Notes under the pieces: generated by a model
Seen by the model: only the letters and a program-made list of their open reading frames with translations
Database searches by the model: none
Told to the model about the DNA's origin: nothing
In this document: in pieces, positions 1 through 8,507 of the stretch
Layout: every line of letters begins with the position of its first letter
Position numbering within the stretch: position 1 is the first letter of the stretch
Program-made: the position numbers and the translations under genes
Assembly: GCF_030814475.1 (NCBI RefSeq)
Contig: NZ_JAUSVF010000001.1
Location: 248,001 to 312,000, forward strand
DNA length: 64,000 nucleotides
Direction: 5' to 3'
From: Pararhizobium capsulatum DSM 1112
GTDB lineage: Bacteria; Pseudomonadota; Alphaproteobacteria; Rhizobiales; Rhizobiaceae

Positions 1-999
1 CAGCTTCAGATGCTCGACGAAGCCGGTTGCCTGAACGTTGTCGGAGTGGGAAATGACGAATTCTTCGTCCTGCGCCGGGGCGACGATATCCTCTCCGAAC
101 TCTTCCGCCCGAAGCGCCCTGTCCACCAGCGACATCGCCATCGCCTTGCGTTCGCTCTGCCCGAAAACCAGACCATAGCCGCGCGTGAACTGCGGAGGGC
201 TCTTTGCAGATCCCTGGAACTGATTGATCATCTGGCATTCGGTTACCTGAATGCGGCCCAATGAAACGGCAAAGCCAAGCTCCGGCAGATCGAACTCGAC
301 CTCGACTTCGCCGATGCGCACTTCGCCGACGAAAGGATGGGTGCGGCCATAGCCGCGCTGGGTCGAATAGGCCAGGGAAAGCAGGAAACCCTCGTCACCC
401 CGCGCCAGCGCCTGCAGCCGCAGATCCCGTTCCAGCGGAAACTCGAGCGGCTCACGCGTCAGGTCACCGGCCACATGATCCTGCGGCAGTACGCCGTCGT
501 CCTCGATCAGGCCTTCGCCCGACAGAATGTCGGAAACGCGCATGACGGGCTCTTCCAATGGCGGCTTTTCGGCTGGAGCATCCACGCCCTCATCCGTCAG
601 CAGGCAAGGATCAAGAAGGCGGTGGGTATAGTCGAACGTGGGCCCAAGCAATTGGCCGCCCGGCAGATCCTTGTAGGTTGCCGATACGCGACGCTCGATC
701 TTCATTTCTGCCGTATCGACAGGAACCGAGGAACCGAAGCGGGGCAAAGTCGTGCGGTAGGCACGCAGGATGAAGATCGCTTCGATCATGTCTCCCCGCG
801 CCTGACGCACGGCAAGTGCTGCCAGACCGCGGTCGTAGAGCGAGGCTTCCGCCATGACGCGATCGACTGCAAGACCAAGCTGGGCAACGATCTGCTCGAT
901 CGATATGGCCGGAAGCGAGCGATCCCCACGGCGGCGATCGGCAAGCAGACGGTGCGCATTGGCAATGGCGGCTTCCCCGCCCTTGACGGCAACATACAT
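1..999 (-). CDS. phnI: PhnI, C-P lyase core complex subunit (3' end cut by window)
   Basis: PhnI is a core subunit of the PhnG-H-I-J carbon-phosphorus lyase complex. With PhnG, PhnH and PhnL it attaches a phosphonate to the ribose of ATP with loss of adenine, the first step of phosphonate breakdown. The reading frame begins with ATG at 999 (MYVAVKGGEAA) and stays open for 333 codons to the left edge. The family is about 355-370 aa long, so only a short C-terminal tail is missing. The start lies 2 nt after the phnH stop, so translation is probably coupled. The identification rests on the conserved N-terminus, on motifs such as QGSAKSPPQFTRGYGLVFGQ, and on position after phnG-phnH. phnJKL and the rest are presumably beyond the left edge. 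Confidence 0.95.
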   Translation of the reverse strand, partial: MYVAVKGGEAAIANAHRLLADRRRGDRSLPAISIEQIVAQLGLAVDRVMAEASLYDRGLAALAVRQARGDMIEAIFILRAYRTTLPRFGSSVPVDTAEMKIERRVSATYKDLPGGQLLGPTFDYTHRLLDPCLLTDEGVDAPAEKPPLEEPVMRVSDILSGEGLIEDDGVLPQDHVAGDLTREPLEFPLERDLRLQALARGDEGFLLSLAYSTQRGYGRTHPFVGEVRIGEVEVEFDLPELGFAVSLGRIQVTECQMINQFQGSAKSPPQFTRGYGLVFGQSERKAMAMSLVDRALRAEEFGEDIVAPAQDEEFVISHSDNVQATGFVEHLKL

Positions 1000-1001
1000 G
1001 C

Positions 1002-1631
1002 TCAGGCCTCCCGACGTTCAAGTTTGGTGGTGCGCGGCAAGCAAAGAAGCTCAGAACCCGTAACCAGGATGAGATCGACCCCGCGAGGGAAAAGCGCGTG
1101 GTTTTCCGCCCACAGAATGTCGAACACATCGGGAAGACCGGCAGCCGCAAAGACCGCCTCTTCCTTGATGCCGGGACCCATGGCCCTAAAGACGGGGCCG
1201 CCCGTCAGGGCGTCGACTTCCAGAGCCAGTGTCGCCGAGCGATCCGGATACTCCTGCGTTCCGAGCGAGAAATGACCGAAGCCCGGAACCAATCCGCCGG
1301 CTTCGACGAAGGCAAAACGCGCGTCCGTCTTGGTTTCCGTGAACGGTGCGCCGGCGTGGAAGGCAAGCCATGCCTTGGCCGCCGACTGGCGCAGCGCGGG
1401 AGACAGCCACACTGGCGTATCCGCATCGCAGAGCGTGAGGGCAATGGCTCCCGCGCCCGCCGACAACGGGGCCGGGGGCTTCACAGCCGCGATAATGCCG
1501 GAAAGCGACTGGACCGTGCAGGGTCTCGCCATCGCATCCATGACGGCGCGGAAAATCCCTTGCGCCTGGAAAACCGGATCGGCAAAGCCGCCACGATAGG
1601 CTGCGCCGTTCTTGTCTGCGTTCACCCTCAT
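1002..1631 (-). CDS. phnH: PhnH, C-P lyase core complex subunit
   Basis: This 209-aa protein is the PhnH subunit of carbon-phosphorus lyase, close to the family's usual length (about 195-205 aa). The N-terminal segment GGFADPVFQAQGIFRAVMDA and the internal FWLSPA/LVPGFGHFSLGTQEYPD-like stretches fit PhnH. It acts in the cytoplasm within the PhnGHIJ assembly that transfers a phosphonate to the ribose C1 of ATP. Its ATG shares one base with the phnG stop codon (TGATG arrangement) and it ends 2 nt before phnI, so phnG-H-I form a tightly packed operon reading left out of the window. Confidence 0.95.
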   Translation of the reverse strand: MRVNADKNGAAYRGGFADPVFQAQGIFRAVMDAMARPCTVQSLSGIIAAVKPPAPLSAGAGAIALTLCDADTPVWLSPALRQSAAKAWLAFHAGAPFTETKTDARFAFVEAGGLVPGFGHFSLGTQEYPDRSATLALEVDALTGGPVFRAMGPGIKEEAVFAAAGLPDVFDILWAENHALFPRGVDLILVTGSELLCLPRTTKLERREA

Positions 1632-2107
1632 CAGTCGTCTCCGCGAACCATGGTGAAGAAATCGACCCGCGTCGCAGCCGTCTGTTCGGCGCGCTTCAGA
1701 TCGTCCGCAGCGATGCGCGCCTCAAGTCCGTCAACAAAAGTCCCGATAGCCGGAGCATGGTCGTCGGCCTGGCCAAGCGCATCGAAGAGAGCGGCAAGAA
1801 GCGCCTTTCGGCGATCCGTCCCGAGGACCTGGCCGTGGCCGACTTCGCCTGAAGCCAGCTGTATCGTGGCACGGCTGACCGTCGCCTCGCCGAGATTGAA
1901 CGGTGCACCGCCGCCACCAATCTGCCCGCGCACCATCACCAGCCCCGTTTCCGGGCCGCGAACCACATCATGAGCCGGCGTTGCGCCGAGATTTTCGAGC
2001 GCCGCCTCAAGCTCCTGACGCGTGGCCTTGGCGAGAAGGCCGATCACTCGCTGGCGTGCCTTCTGGGCTAAATTCAGTTCTTGTCCGATTGCATCCATTG
2101 CTTTCAT
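1631..2107 (-). CDS. phnG: PhnG, C-P lyase core complex subunit
   Basis: This is PhnG (158 aa from the 2107 ATG), the small subunit of the carbon-phosphorus lyase core. The start is uncertain. The ATG at 2098 (MDAIGQELN) gives 155 aa, nearer the family norm, and both starts have only a weak ribosome-binding site. Recognisable segments are ATRQELEAALENLG, VRGPETGLVMVRGQIGGGG and the C-terminal RVDFFTMVRGDD. It is the first gene of the phnGHI operon and is transcribed divergently from phnF, with an inverted-repeat operator candidate immediately upstream. Expression is expected to be repressed by PhnF and induced by phosphate limitation or phosphonates; the PhnF part is inferred from gene position. 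Confidence 0.93.
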   Translation of the reverse strand: MKAMDAIGQELNLAQKARQRVIGLLAKATRQELEAALENLGATPAHDVVRGPETGLVMVRGQIGGGGAPFNLGEATVSRATIQLASGEVGHGQVLGTDRRKALLAALFDALGQADDHAPAIGTFVDGLEARIAADDLKRAEQTAATRVDFFTMVRGDD

Positions 2108-2113
2108 CCGAAA

Positions 2114-2140
2114 TGTCTAGTAATGTAGACAACTATACAT
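2114..2140. promoter_or_regulatory. Overlapping inverted repeats between phnG and phnF, probable PhnF operator
   Basis: Two overlapping dyads are visible in the phnG-phnF divergent gap: TGTCTA (2114-2119) with TAGACA (2126-2131), and ATGTA (2123-2127) with TACAT (2136-2140). They contain several GT-N-TA half sites of the kind bound by HutC-subfamily GntR regulators, to which PhnF belongs. The position, 7 bp from the outer phnG ATG and 40 bp from phnF, would allow repression of phnG and autoregulation. The binding assignment is inference. Confidence 0.6.
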
Positions 2141-2180
2141 CTAACCATGGGATACTATCTCAAGATGACGGGCCTGTGAC

Positions 2181-2918
2181 ATGACGCAGAAAAAAACGGT
2201 CGAGCGGCAAATCGGGGTCGCCCTCTGGCGCCAGATCGCCGACCGAATCCGGCTGTCGATCGCCAATGGCGACTATGACCAGGCCGGCATGGTACCGCCG
2301 GAAATCAAGCTTGCCAGCCAGTTTGGCGTCAACAGGCATACGGTGCGAAGCGCCCTTGCTTCACTTGCCGACGAGGGCCTTGTCGAAGCGATCCAGGGAC
2401 GCGGGACGATGGTTCGCCGAAAGGAACGGCTGAGCTTTCCCATTTCCAGGCGCACCCGCCTGTCCCAAGGACTGAGCAATCAGGTGCGCAACATCCAGTC
2501 CACGCTTCTCTTCCATGAGGAACTGCCGGCCACACCGGAAATAGCTGCAGCCCTCACATTGTCGCTCGGAGAAAAACTGATCCGCATGGACACGACAAGC
2601 AGTGCGGATGGACGTCAGGTTTCCTACGCGACAAGCTATTTCCCGGCTCATCGTTTTCCGGACATGGTCGAGCATTTCAGCCAGTTGAACTCGATCACCA
2701 AATCGTTCGCCGCACAGGGCCTGGCGGACTACGTACGCATCTCGACAGAGATCGTGGCGCGACATGCGGATGCGGACGAACTCGCCACGCTGCGTCTGTC
2801 CGCCGGTGCAATCGTTCTCGAAACCATCGCGGTCAATGCCGATCCGGACGGCGTTCCCGTGCAATTTTCCCGCAGCCGGTTTGCAGCCGACCGGGTGACG
2901 CTCAAGCTTGAAACCTGA
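2181..2918 (+). CDS. phnF: PhnF, GntR-family (HutC subfamily) phosphonate regulator
   Basis: This 245-aa transcriptional regulator has an N-terminal GntR winged helix-turn-helix (about residues 12-78, with the typical PPEIKLASQFGVNRHTVRSA helix pair) and a C-terminal UTRA ligand-binding domain (about 95-240). This domain pair and the place next to phnG identify PhnF, which in other bacteria represses the C-P lyase operon. It is divergent from phnG, with inverted repeats between the two genes. No strong ribosome-binding site precedes the ATG. The gene ends 61 bp from the stop of the convergent FAH-family gene, and I see no clear hairpin terminator there. Confidence 0.9.
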   Translation: MTQKKTVERQIGVALWRQIADRIRLSIANGDYDQAGMVPPEIKLASQFGVNRHTVRSALASLADEGLVEAIQGRGTMVRRKERLSFPISRRTRLSQGLSNQVRNIQSTLLFHEELPATPEIAAALTLSLGEKLIRMDTTSSADGRQVSYATSYFPAHRFPDMVEHFSQLNSITKSFAAQGLADYVRISTEIVARHADADELATLRLSAGAIVLETIAVNADPDGVPVQFSRSRFAADRVTLKLET

Positions 2919-2979
2919 CGGCACGAAAAAGGGCGCGATGTCTCACACCGCTCCCTCTGCAAATTCAGCAATCCTGAAA

Positions 2980-3816
2980 TCAGTCGGCGATAACCGTCTG
3001 CTTCTGGTTGCCAAGTCCTTCGATGCCGAGTTCGATGATATCACCGGCCTTGAGGTACTGTGGCGGCTTGAAGCCCATGCCGACACCGGGCGGCGTTCCG
3101 GTGGAAATGATATCTCCTGCATGCAGCGACATGAACTGGCTGAGATAGCTGACGACGTGGGCAACGCCGTAGACCATGGTCTTCGAAGAGCCGTCCTGCT
3201 TGCTCTCACCATTGACGGTGAGCCACATCTTGAGGTTCTGCGGGTCGGCCACCTCATCTTTCGTCACGAGCCACGGGCCGGTCGGGCCGAAATTGTCGCA
3301 GGACTTGCCCTTGGTCCACTGTCCAGAGCGCTTGGTCTGGAAATCGCGCTCGGAAACGTCGTTGATGACGCAGTAGCCGGCGACATAATCAAGCGCTTCC
3401 GCTTCAGAGACGTATTTGGCTTTCTTGCCGATGACAACGCCGAGCTCGACTTCCCAATCCGTTGCGACCGATCCGCGCGGAATGATGACGTTGTCGTTCG
3501 GGCCGACGATGGCAGATGTCGCCTTCATGAAGATCACCGGCTCTGGGGGAACCGTTGCGCCAGTTTCGGCGGCATGGTCTGCATAGTTGAGACCGATGCA
3601 AATGAACTTGCCGGTACCGGCAACGCAAGCGCCGAGACGGGGGCTGCCTTCGATGACAGGAAGGCTCGAAATATCAAGCTTCTCGGCCCAGCTGAAATCC
3701 GAGATCGCAGCGCCGCCGACATCTGCGATGACGCCACTCAGATCGCGGATTTGGCCGTCCTTGTCGAGCAAGCCCGGCTTTTCAGAGCCCTGCGGCCCAT
3801 AACGCAAAAGTTTCAT
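2980..3816 (-). CDS. Fumarylacetoacetate hydrolase (FAH) family protein
   Basis: This 278-aa protein belongs to the FAH family of metal-dependent hydrolases, isomerases and decarboxylases. The N-terminal MKLLRYGPQGSEKPGLLD is typical of members annotated as ureidoglycolate lyase or 2,4-diketo-3-deoxy-L-fuconate hydrolase. The catalytic fold is seen in FICIGLNYADHAAE, in the metal ligands E122/E124 (WEVELGVVIG) and D153 (INDVSERD), and in GDIISTGTPPGVGMG near residues 234-248. The ATG at 3816 has a good site, GGGAAGAG, upstream; a longer frame to 3885 lacks family similarity. It lies 120 bp downstream of gluconokinase in the same direction. The sugar-acid neighbours make a keto-deoxy sugar acid a more likely substrate than a purine derivative, but the substrate is not determined. 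Confidence 0.85.
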   Translation of the reverse strand: MKLLRYGPQGSEKPGLLDKDGQIRDLSGVIADVGGAAISDFSWAEKLDISSLPVIEGSPRLGACVAGTGKFICIGLNYADHAAETGATVPPEPVIFMKATSAIVGPNDNVIIPRGSVATDWEVELGVVIGKKAKYVSEAEALDYVAGYCVINDVSERDFQTKRSGQWTKGKSCDNFGPTGPWLVTKDEVADPQNLKMWLTVNGESKQDGSSKTMVYGVAHVVSYLSQFMSLHAGDIISTGTPPGVGMGFKPPQYLKAGDIIELGIEGLGNQKQTVIAD

Positions 3817-3897
3817 GTTTTCTCTTCCCAATAGAGCTGTCTTGGTAACCGGTCGTATCGTCTGACAAACCAAACGAAACCCCAATTGTAAAGCATT

Positions 3898-3913
3898 TTT
3901 TCACTGGTGAAAA
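3898..3913. promoter_or_regulatory. 16-bp palindrome between gluconokinase and FAH genes
   Basis: TTTTCAC (3898-3904) and GTGAAAA (3907-3913) form a perfect 7-bp dyad around TG. It sits 22 bp after the gntK stop and 82 bp upstream of the FAH start, both on the minus strand. It could be an operator for the FAH gene or a weak terminator for the upstream operon; the downstream minus-strand sequence lacks a clear T run. Confidence 0.4.
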
Positions 3914-3935
3914 TCAGCTATTGGAGCCATGCTGC

Positions 3936-4478
3936 TCAATGCTCGCCACCAACAAGTTGAGCAACCGCCTGCGAAACGATCTCGTCAAGCGGCAAGGTAA
4001 GATCGATCGTGATTACGCCAGCCTCGCCGGTCGGCACTTCAAGAGTTGCAAACTGGCTGTCGAGTAGTGACGCCGGCATGAAATGGCCCGGCCGTATGCT
4101 CATCCGCGCCTCAAGGACGGAGCGAGGACCTTCCAGAAAAACGAATGACAGCCGGCCACCCGCGGCGGCCCGCAACCGGTCGCGATAGATCTTCTTCAAC
4201 GACGAGCAAGAAACAACTAGGACTTCTCCCCGCGCGTGACTTTCCGAAAGTCTGCGGCCGACTTCATCCAGCCATGGCCAGCGATCATCGTCCGTCAGCG
4301 GAATGCCGGCGCTCATCTTATCGATGTTTGCGGCGGGATGGAGGCTATCGCCCTCGACAAAATCGCAGCGAAACGCCTGCGCCACACGTTCCCCTACCGA
4401 GGATTTGCCGCAGCCGCTGACGCCCATGACGATGATGAGCTGAGGTTCAGAGAGAGGTGGTGAGGCCGCCATCGACAT
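3936..4478 (-). CDS. gntK: Gluconokinase
   Basis: Gluconokinase (180 aa) phosphorylates D-gluconate with ATP to 6-phosphogluconate for the Entner-Doudoroff or pentose-phosphate route. The P-loop GVSGCGKSS is at residues 19-27. It is followed by the family signature EGDSLHPAANIDKMSAGIPL and DDRWPWL, and later VSCSSLKKIYRDRLR and RPGHFMPASLLDSQFATLE, all diagnostic of GntK. The 5' end overlaps the SDR gene by 32 nt, so the two are co-translated; a start at Met3 is also possible. The neighbouring gluconate dehydrogenase and, across the divergent gap, a gluconolactonase support gluconate as the substrate. Confidence 0.93.
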   Translation of the reverse strand: MSMAASPPLSEPQLIIVMGVSGCGKSSVGERVAQAFRCDFVEGDSLHPAANIDKMSAGIPLTDDDRWPWLDEVGRRLSESHARGEVLVVSCSSLKKIYRDRLRAAAGGRLSFVFLEGPRSVLEARMSIRPGHFMPASLLDSQFATLEVPTGEAGVITIDLTLPLDEIVSQAVAQLVGGEH

Positions 4479-5214
4479 ACAGCGTGTGTCCGTTCACAAA
4501 AGAGGAGGCATCTCCGGCCAAAAAGACGGCAGCGCCGACCAGCTCGTCGAGATCGCCCCAACGCGCGGCAGGCGTGCGTTTTTCCAACCACCCGGAGAAT
4601 GCGGGATCATCGACCAAAGCCTGGTTGAGCGGCGTCTTGAAATAACCGGGAGCGATGGCATTGATCTGCAGCCCGTGATGCGCCCAGTCGGCGCACATTC
4701 CACGCGTGAGGTTGCGGACCGCGCCTTTCGTCGCCGTGTAGGGGGCGATGCCGGTTCGGGCAAGCTCACTCTGCACCGATGCGATGTTGATGATCTTGCC
4801 CGCCCCACGGGCGATCATGCGGCGCGCGACAGCCTGCCCGACATAGAAAATACTCGATATATTAGTCTTCAGAAGCTCTTCCCATTTCTCGCCTGGAAAA
4901 TCTTCCAGAGGCGCCCGAAACTGCATGCCGGCATTGTTGACGAGAATGTCGATCGGACCGATCTCTTCCTCGATTACATTGACGCCAGCCAAGGTGGCCT
5001 CGGCGTCCGTCACATCGAAAACGGCTGAACTGGCGTTATAGCCTTCATCCCGAAGTGTGGTGACCGCGGCCTCGACTTTTTCGCGCGACCGGCCGTTGAT
5101 CACCACCTCGGCACCGTGATCAGCAAGACCTTTCGCCAGAGCAAACCCGATGCCTTGGCTGGAGCCGGTGAGCAACGAGCGCCGGCCTTTCAAATCGAAC
5201 AGGCTCTTAGCCAA
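4447..5214 (-). CDS. SDR oxidoreductase, gluconate 5-dehydrogenase-like
   Basis: This 255-aa classical short-chain dehydrogenase has the cofactor motif TGSSQGIG at 16-23, NNAG at 93-96 and the catalytic triad S146, Y159, K163 (YTATK). The C-terminal NGHTLYVDGG closes the Rossmann fold. The overall sequence resembles gluconate 5-dehydrogenase (IdnO/Gno), which reversibly reduces 5-keto-D-gluconate to gluconate with NADPH. It overlaps gluconokinase by 32 nt and starts 3 nt after the stop of the aldolase gene, so aldolase-SDR-gluconokinase form one operon. SDR substrate specificity is hard to read from sequence, so gluconate is supported mostly by the adjacent gntK. Confidence 0.85.
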   Translation of the reverse strand: MAKSLFDLKGRRSLLTGSSQGIGFALAKGLADHGAEVVINGRSREKVEAAVTTLRDEGYNASSAVFDVTDAEATLAGVNVIEEEIGPIDILVNNAGMQFRAPLEDFPGEKWEELLKTNISSIFYVGQAVARRMIARGAGKIINIASVQSELARTGIAPYTATKGAVRNLTRGMCADWAHHGLQINAIAPGYFKTPLNQALVDDPAFSGWLEKRTPAARWGDLDELVGAAVFLAGDASSFVNGHTLYVDGGLTTSL

Positions 5215-5217
5215 GGC

Positions 5218-6264
5218 TCAGGCAGCCTTCACATAGCTTTTTGCCATCTCAGGCAAGCGTTTGACTCGGATGTTGGAAGCCTGACCCGCGGCATTGAAGG
5301 CGATGAAACGCTCCTTGCAGACCTCGGCCATCCGGGCAATCGCTGGCTTCAGATAGGCGCGAGGATCGAAATTGTCGGGATGCTCGCGGTGATGCTTACG
5401 GATTTCGCCAGTAAAGGCGAGGCGAAGGTCGGTGTCGATATTGACTTTACGGGCGCCGAGCGGGATGGCCTTCTGGATTTCGGCAACCGGAACGCCCCAC
5501 GTCTGCTTCATCTGGCCGCCATATTCGTTGAACAGCTCCTGAAGGTCCTGCGGCACCGAGGATGAACCGTGCATCACCAGATGCATATTGGGCAGGCGCT
5601 TGTGGATCTTGGCGATGGTGTCGATCGACAGAATTTCGCCGTCCGGAGCGCGGGTGAACTTGTAGGCGCCGTGGCTGGTCCCGATGGCAACCGCCAGCGC
5701 GTCGACGCCTGTTTTCTCGACGAAATCGAAGGCCTGCTCAGGATCGGTCAGCAACTCTTCGCGCGACAGCTTGCCCTCGAAGCCGTGGCCGTCTTCCTTT
5801 TCGCCCACGCCGGTTTCCAGATTGCCGAGACACCCAAGTTCGCCTTCGACGGACACACCAGCCGCGTGAGCGATCTTCACAACCTCTGCCGTTACGCCGA
5901 CATTGTATTCATAGCTGGCGATGGTTTTTCCGTCTGAGAGAAGCGATCCGTCCATCATCACGGATGTAAAGCCGTTGGTGATAGCCGATACGCAGGTAGA
6001 CGGTTGATCGCCGTGGTCGAGATGCAGGCAGACCGGGATATGCGGATACTCTTCCGCAGCGCCGAGTATAAGGTGGCGCAGGAAGGCATCGCCGGCATAG
6101 GCGCGCGCGCCTCGGCTTGCCTGGAGAATAACGGGCGAATCGGTCTCGTCCGCAGCCCGCATGACGGCCTGGATATATTCAAGATTGTTCACATTGAATG
6201 CCGGAAGCGCATAGTTATTCTCGGCGGCGTGGTCGAGCAGCTGCCTCAAGGTAATCAATGCCAT
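5218..6264 (-). CDS. Class II fructose-bisphosphate aldolase (Calvin-cycle subtype)
   Basis: This 348-aa zinc-dependent class II aldolase cleaves fructose-1,6-bisphosphate (or in some relatives sedoheptulose- or tagatose-bisphosphate) to dihydroxyacetone phosphate and an aldose. The motif VCLHLDHGD holds the catalytic Asp83 and zinc ligand His84. Later blocks are [36 protein letters not shown] and [16 protein letters not shown]. Length and motifs fit the CbbA/Fba Calvin subtype. The start is taken at [10 protein letters not shown]; an in-frame ATG two codons upstream is also possible. It is the promoter-proximal gene of the aldolase-SDR-gntK operon. No RuBisCO or phosphoribulokinase is nearby, so a catabolic role is more likely than carbon fixation. 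Confidence 0.9.
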   Translation of the reverse strand: MALITLRQLLDHAAENNYALPAFNVNNLEYIQAVMRAADETDSPVILQASRGARAYAGDAFLRHLILGAAEEYPHIPVCLHLDHGDQPSTCVSAITNGFTSVMMDGSLLSDGKTIASYEYNVGVTAEVVKIAHAAGVSVEGELGCLGNLETGVGEKEDGHGFEGKLSREELLTDPEQAFDFVEKTGVDALAVAIGTSHGAYKFTRAPDGEILSIDTIAKIHKRLPNMHLVMHGSSSVPQDLQELFNEYGGQMKQTWGVPVAEIQKAIPLGARKVNIDTDLRLAFTGEIRKHHREHPDNFDPRAYLKPAIARMAEVCKERFIAFNAAGQASNIRVKRLPEMAKSYVKAA

Positions 6265-6848
6265 TATCAAATCTCCCTATTGATCGGCGAGGGGTTTCCG
6301 CGCGAGGCGCGCCCCTTTTCAAAACAAGTCGGCGTTCCAGGAACAACCTTCCTGCAAAATGCAGGGAAACAATAGTTGATGATCGCTTTTTGGCAACGCC
6401 TCCCCGCCATATCCCGGTCAGGTTTCATCTTTCTGTCGGAAATCTTGCGCTTGTGGACAGTTTCGCAGCGGAAGCGGCCTCTCTTCACGGTTGTGGCCAC
6501 AATTTGCATACCGCTGCGCCACTCCATTGCGGTTCAAAAAGTGCCGACGTTTCGAAGATTACAAAAACGGGAGCAAGTTAAACCACATATTACGTAAACT
6601 GCCGGAGTCGATGATTTTTCTTGCGCGCACATTGCCAAAAGCGGTCATCGCTCTAGCTCACGCTTGTCGCTTGGCCACCAACAAGACGTCGCTCCAAAGA
6701 CAATTGAATTCACAACCAAAAAGCGCATCGGAGACGATTGCGACCATCAGGTTATAGGTCCGACGACAAACAGGGGCCTTGCCTTTGCAAAAAAATTGGC
6801 ATTCTCTCGGCGCTTCACAACCCAAAAAAAGAGGGGAAGGAGAACAAA
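6265..6848. other. Divergent intergenic region (584 bp)
   Basis: This is a non-coding gap between the aldolase operon (minus) and the peptide-type ABC transporter operon (plus). It must hold both promoters. It is less GC-rich than the flanks. I see only short open frames with no recognisable similarity, no tRNA and no repeats. The plus-strand end has a strong ribosome-binding site, GGGGAAGGAG, before the transporter start at 6849. No regulator gene is adjacent. Confidence 0.6.
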
Positions 6849-8447
6849 ATGATCTCAATGAAGATGAATTTCCGTGCCGCAGTCCTGCTGGGGTCCATCC
6901 TGATCGGCGCAAGTCCCGTGCTTGCCGAAACGGTGCTTCACCGCGGTAATGCCGGCGAACCGCAGACGCTCGACCAGGCCCACACCTCGATCAATATCGA
7001 AGAGTTTATTCTCAAGGACCTTTACGAAGGCCTGACGGTTTATGACGCCGCCGGCAAGATCATTCCCGGTGCGGCCGAAAGCTGGACGGTTTCCGATGAC
7101 GGCACAGTCTACACCTTCAAGCTGCGCGACAACGGCAAGTGGTCGGATGGCTCTCCGGTCACGGCTGGTGACTTCGCCTTCTCCTTCCAGCGCGTCGAAG
7201 ATCCGAAGACGGCTGCCGGTTACGCCAATATCCTGTTCCCGATCAAGAATGCGGAAAAGGTCAACAAGGGTGACGTTCCGGTCGATCAGCTCGGCATCAA
7301 GGCAGTTGATGACAAGACCGTCGAAATCACACTTGAGCGGCCGACCCCCTTCTTCCTCGAACTGCTCGCCCACCAGACCGCTCTTCCGGTTTCCAAGGCA
7401 AGCGTCGATAAGAACGGCGCTGACTTCGTCAAGCCGGGCGTCATGGTGTCGAACGGCGCCTACAAGCTCGTCGCGCACACCCCGAATGACAGCCTGACGA
7501 CCGAGAAGAACGCAAACTACTGGGATGCCGCCAACGTCAAGATCGACAAGGTAATCTTCTACCCGATCGACGACCAGGCCGCTTCCGTTCGCCGCTTCGA
7601 AGCCAAGGAAATGGACCTCGTCTACAACTTCTCGGCCGACCAGATCGACCGCCTGAAGCAGGCCTATGCCGACCAGGTCCACATCTCTCCGACGCTCGCA
7701 ACTTACTACTACGCCTTCGACACCCGCCAGGAGCCCTATAGCGACGTGCGCGTCCGTCAGGCGCTGTCGATGTCCGTCGATCGCGACTTCCTTGCCAAGG
7801 AAATCTATTCCGGTTCGCAGATCCCGGCCTATTCTATGGTGCCTCCGGGCATCGAGACCTATGGCGAGCCGTCCAAGGCCGATTTCGGTACGCTGTCACA
7901 GCTCGACCGCGAAGACAAGGCGATCGCGCTGATGAAGGAAGCCGGCTACGGTGAGGGTGGCAAGCCGCTCGAAATCGAGATCCGCTACAACACCAACCCG
8001 AACCACGAGCGTGTTGCGACCGCCGTCGCCGACATGTGGAAGAACACATTCGGCGCCAAGGTTTCGCTGGTGAACCTCGACGTGTCGTCGCACTACGCCT
8101 ACCTGCAGGAAGGCGGCAAGTTCAACGTCGCCCGCGCCGGCTGGGTTGCCGACTACGCCGATGCCGAGAACTTCCTGGCGCTCAGCCTGTCCTCGAACAA
8201 GACCTTCAACTATGGCCATTATGAAAGCCCCGAATTCGATGCCCTCATGAAGAAGTCCTATGAGGAAACCGATCCGGCCGCCCGCTCCAAGCTTCTCCAT
8301 GAAGCCGAAGCGCTGATGATGAAGGATCAGCCGGTTGCTCCGTTCCTGACCCAGGCCGACCTGTGGCTGGTCGCGACCAAGGTCAAGGGCTGGCAGGACA
8401 ATGCTGCCAACCAGCACCTCACACGCTTCCTGAGCATCGCAGAATAA
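6849..8447 (+). CDS. ABC transporter substrate-binding protein, Opp/Dpp family
   Basis: This 532-aa periplasmic solute-binding protein belongs to family 5 (OppA/DppA type). A signal peptide is present at the start (MISMKMNFRAAVLLGSILIG, cleaved after about PVLA-ETV). Family motifs include EPQTLDQ near the mature N-terminus, VYTFKLRDNGKWSDGSPVTA and RQALSMSVDRDFLAKEIY. The ATG at 6849 follows GGGGAAGGAG. It heads an operon with two permeases, a fused double ATPase and a gluconolactonase-like gene. Family 5 proteins bind peptides but also opines, nickel and oligosaccharides, and the lactonase and gluconokinase context suggests a carbohydrate-containing ligand; this is inference. Confidence 0.92.
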   Translation: MISMKMNFRAAVLLGSILIGASPVLAETVLHRGNAGEPQTLDQAHTSINIEEFILKDLYEGLTVYDAAGKIIPGAAESWTVSDDGTVYTFKLRDNGKWSDGSPVTAGDFAFSFQRVEDPKTAAGYANILFPIKNAEKVNKGDVPVDQLGIKAVDDKTVEITLERPTPFFLELLAHQTALPVSKASVDKNGADFVKPGVMVSNGAYKLVAHTPNDSLTTEKNANYWDAANVKIDKVIFYPIDDQAASVRRFEAKEMDLVYNFSADQIDRLKQAYADQVHISPTLATYYYAFDTRQEPYSDVRVRQALSMSVDRDFLAKEIYSGSQIPAYSMVPPGIETYGEPSKADFGTLSQLDREDKAIALMKEAGYGEGGKPLEIEIRYNTNPNHERVATAVADMWKNTFGAKVSLVNLDVSSHYAYLQEGGKFNVARAGWVADYADAENFLALSLSSNKTFNYGHYESPEFDALMKKSYEETDPAARSKLLHEAEALMMKDQPVAPFLTQADLWLVATKVKGWQDNAANQHLTRFLSIAE

Positions 8448-8507
8448 CCAAACGATCCGAACCATGGCGGCATCGCCGCCATGGCTTCCGGCCGGAGGGC
8501 TACCCCC

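Noticed and set aside
337-1275. Plus-strand open frame of 312 codons over phnI-phnH
   Set aside because: It is antisense to two well-supported phn genes, has no family resemblance, and its composition is that of a GC-rich shadow frame.
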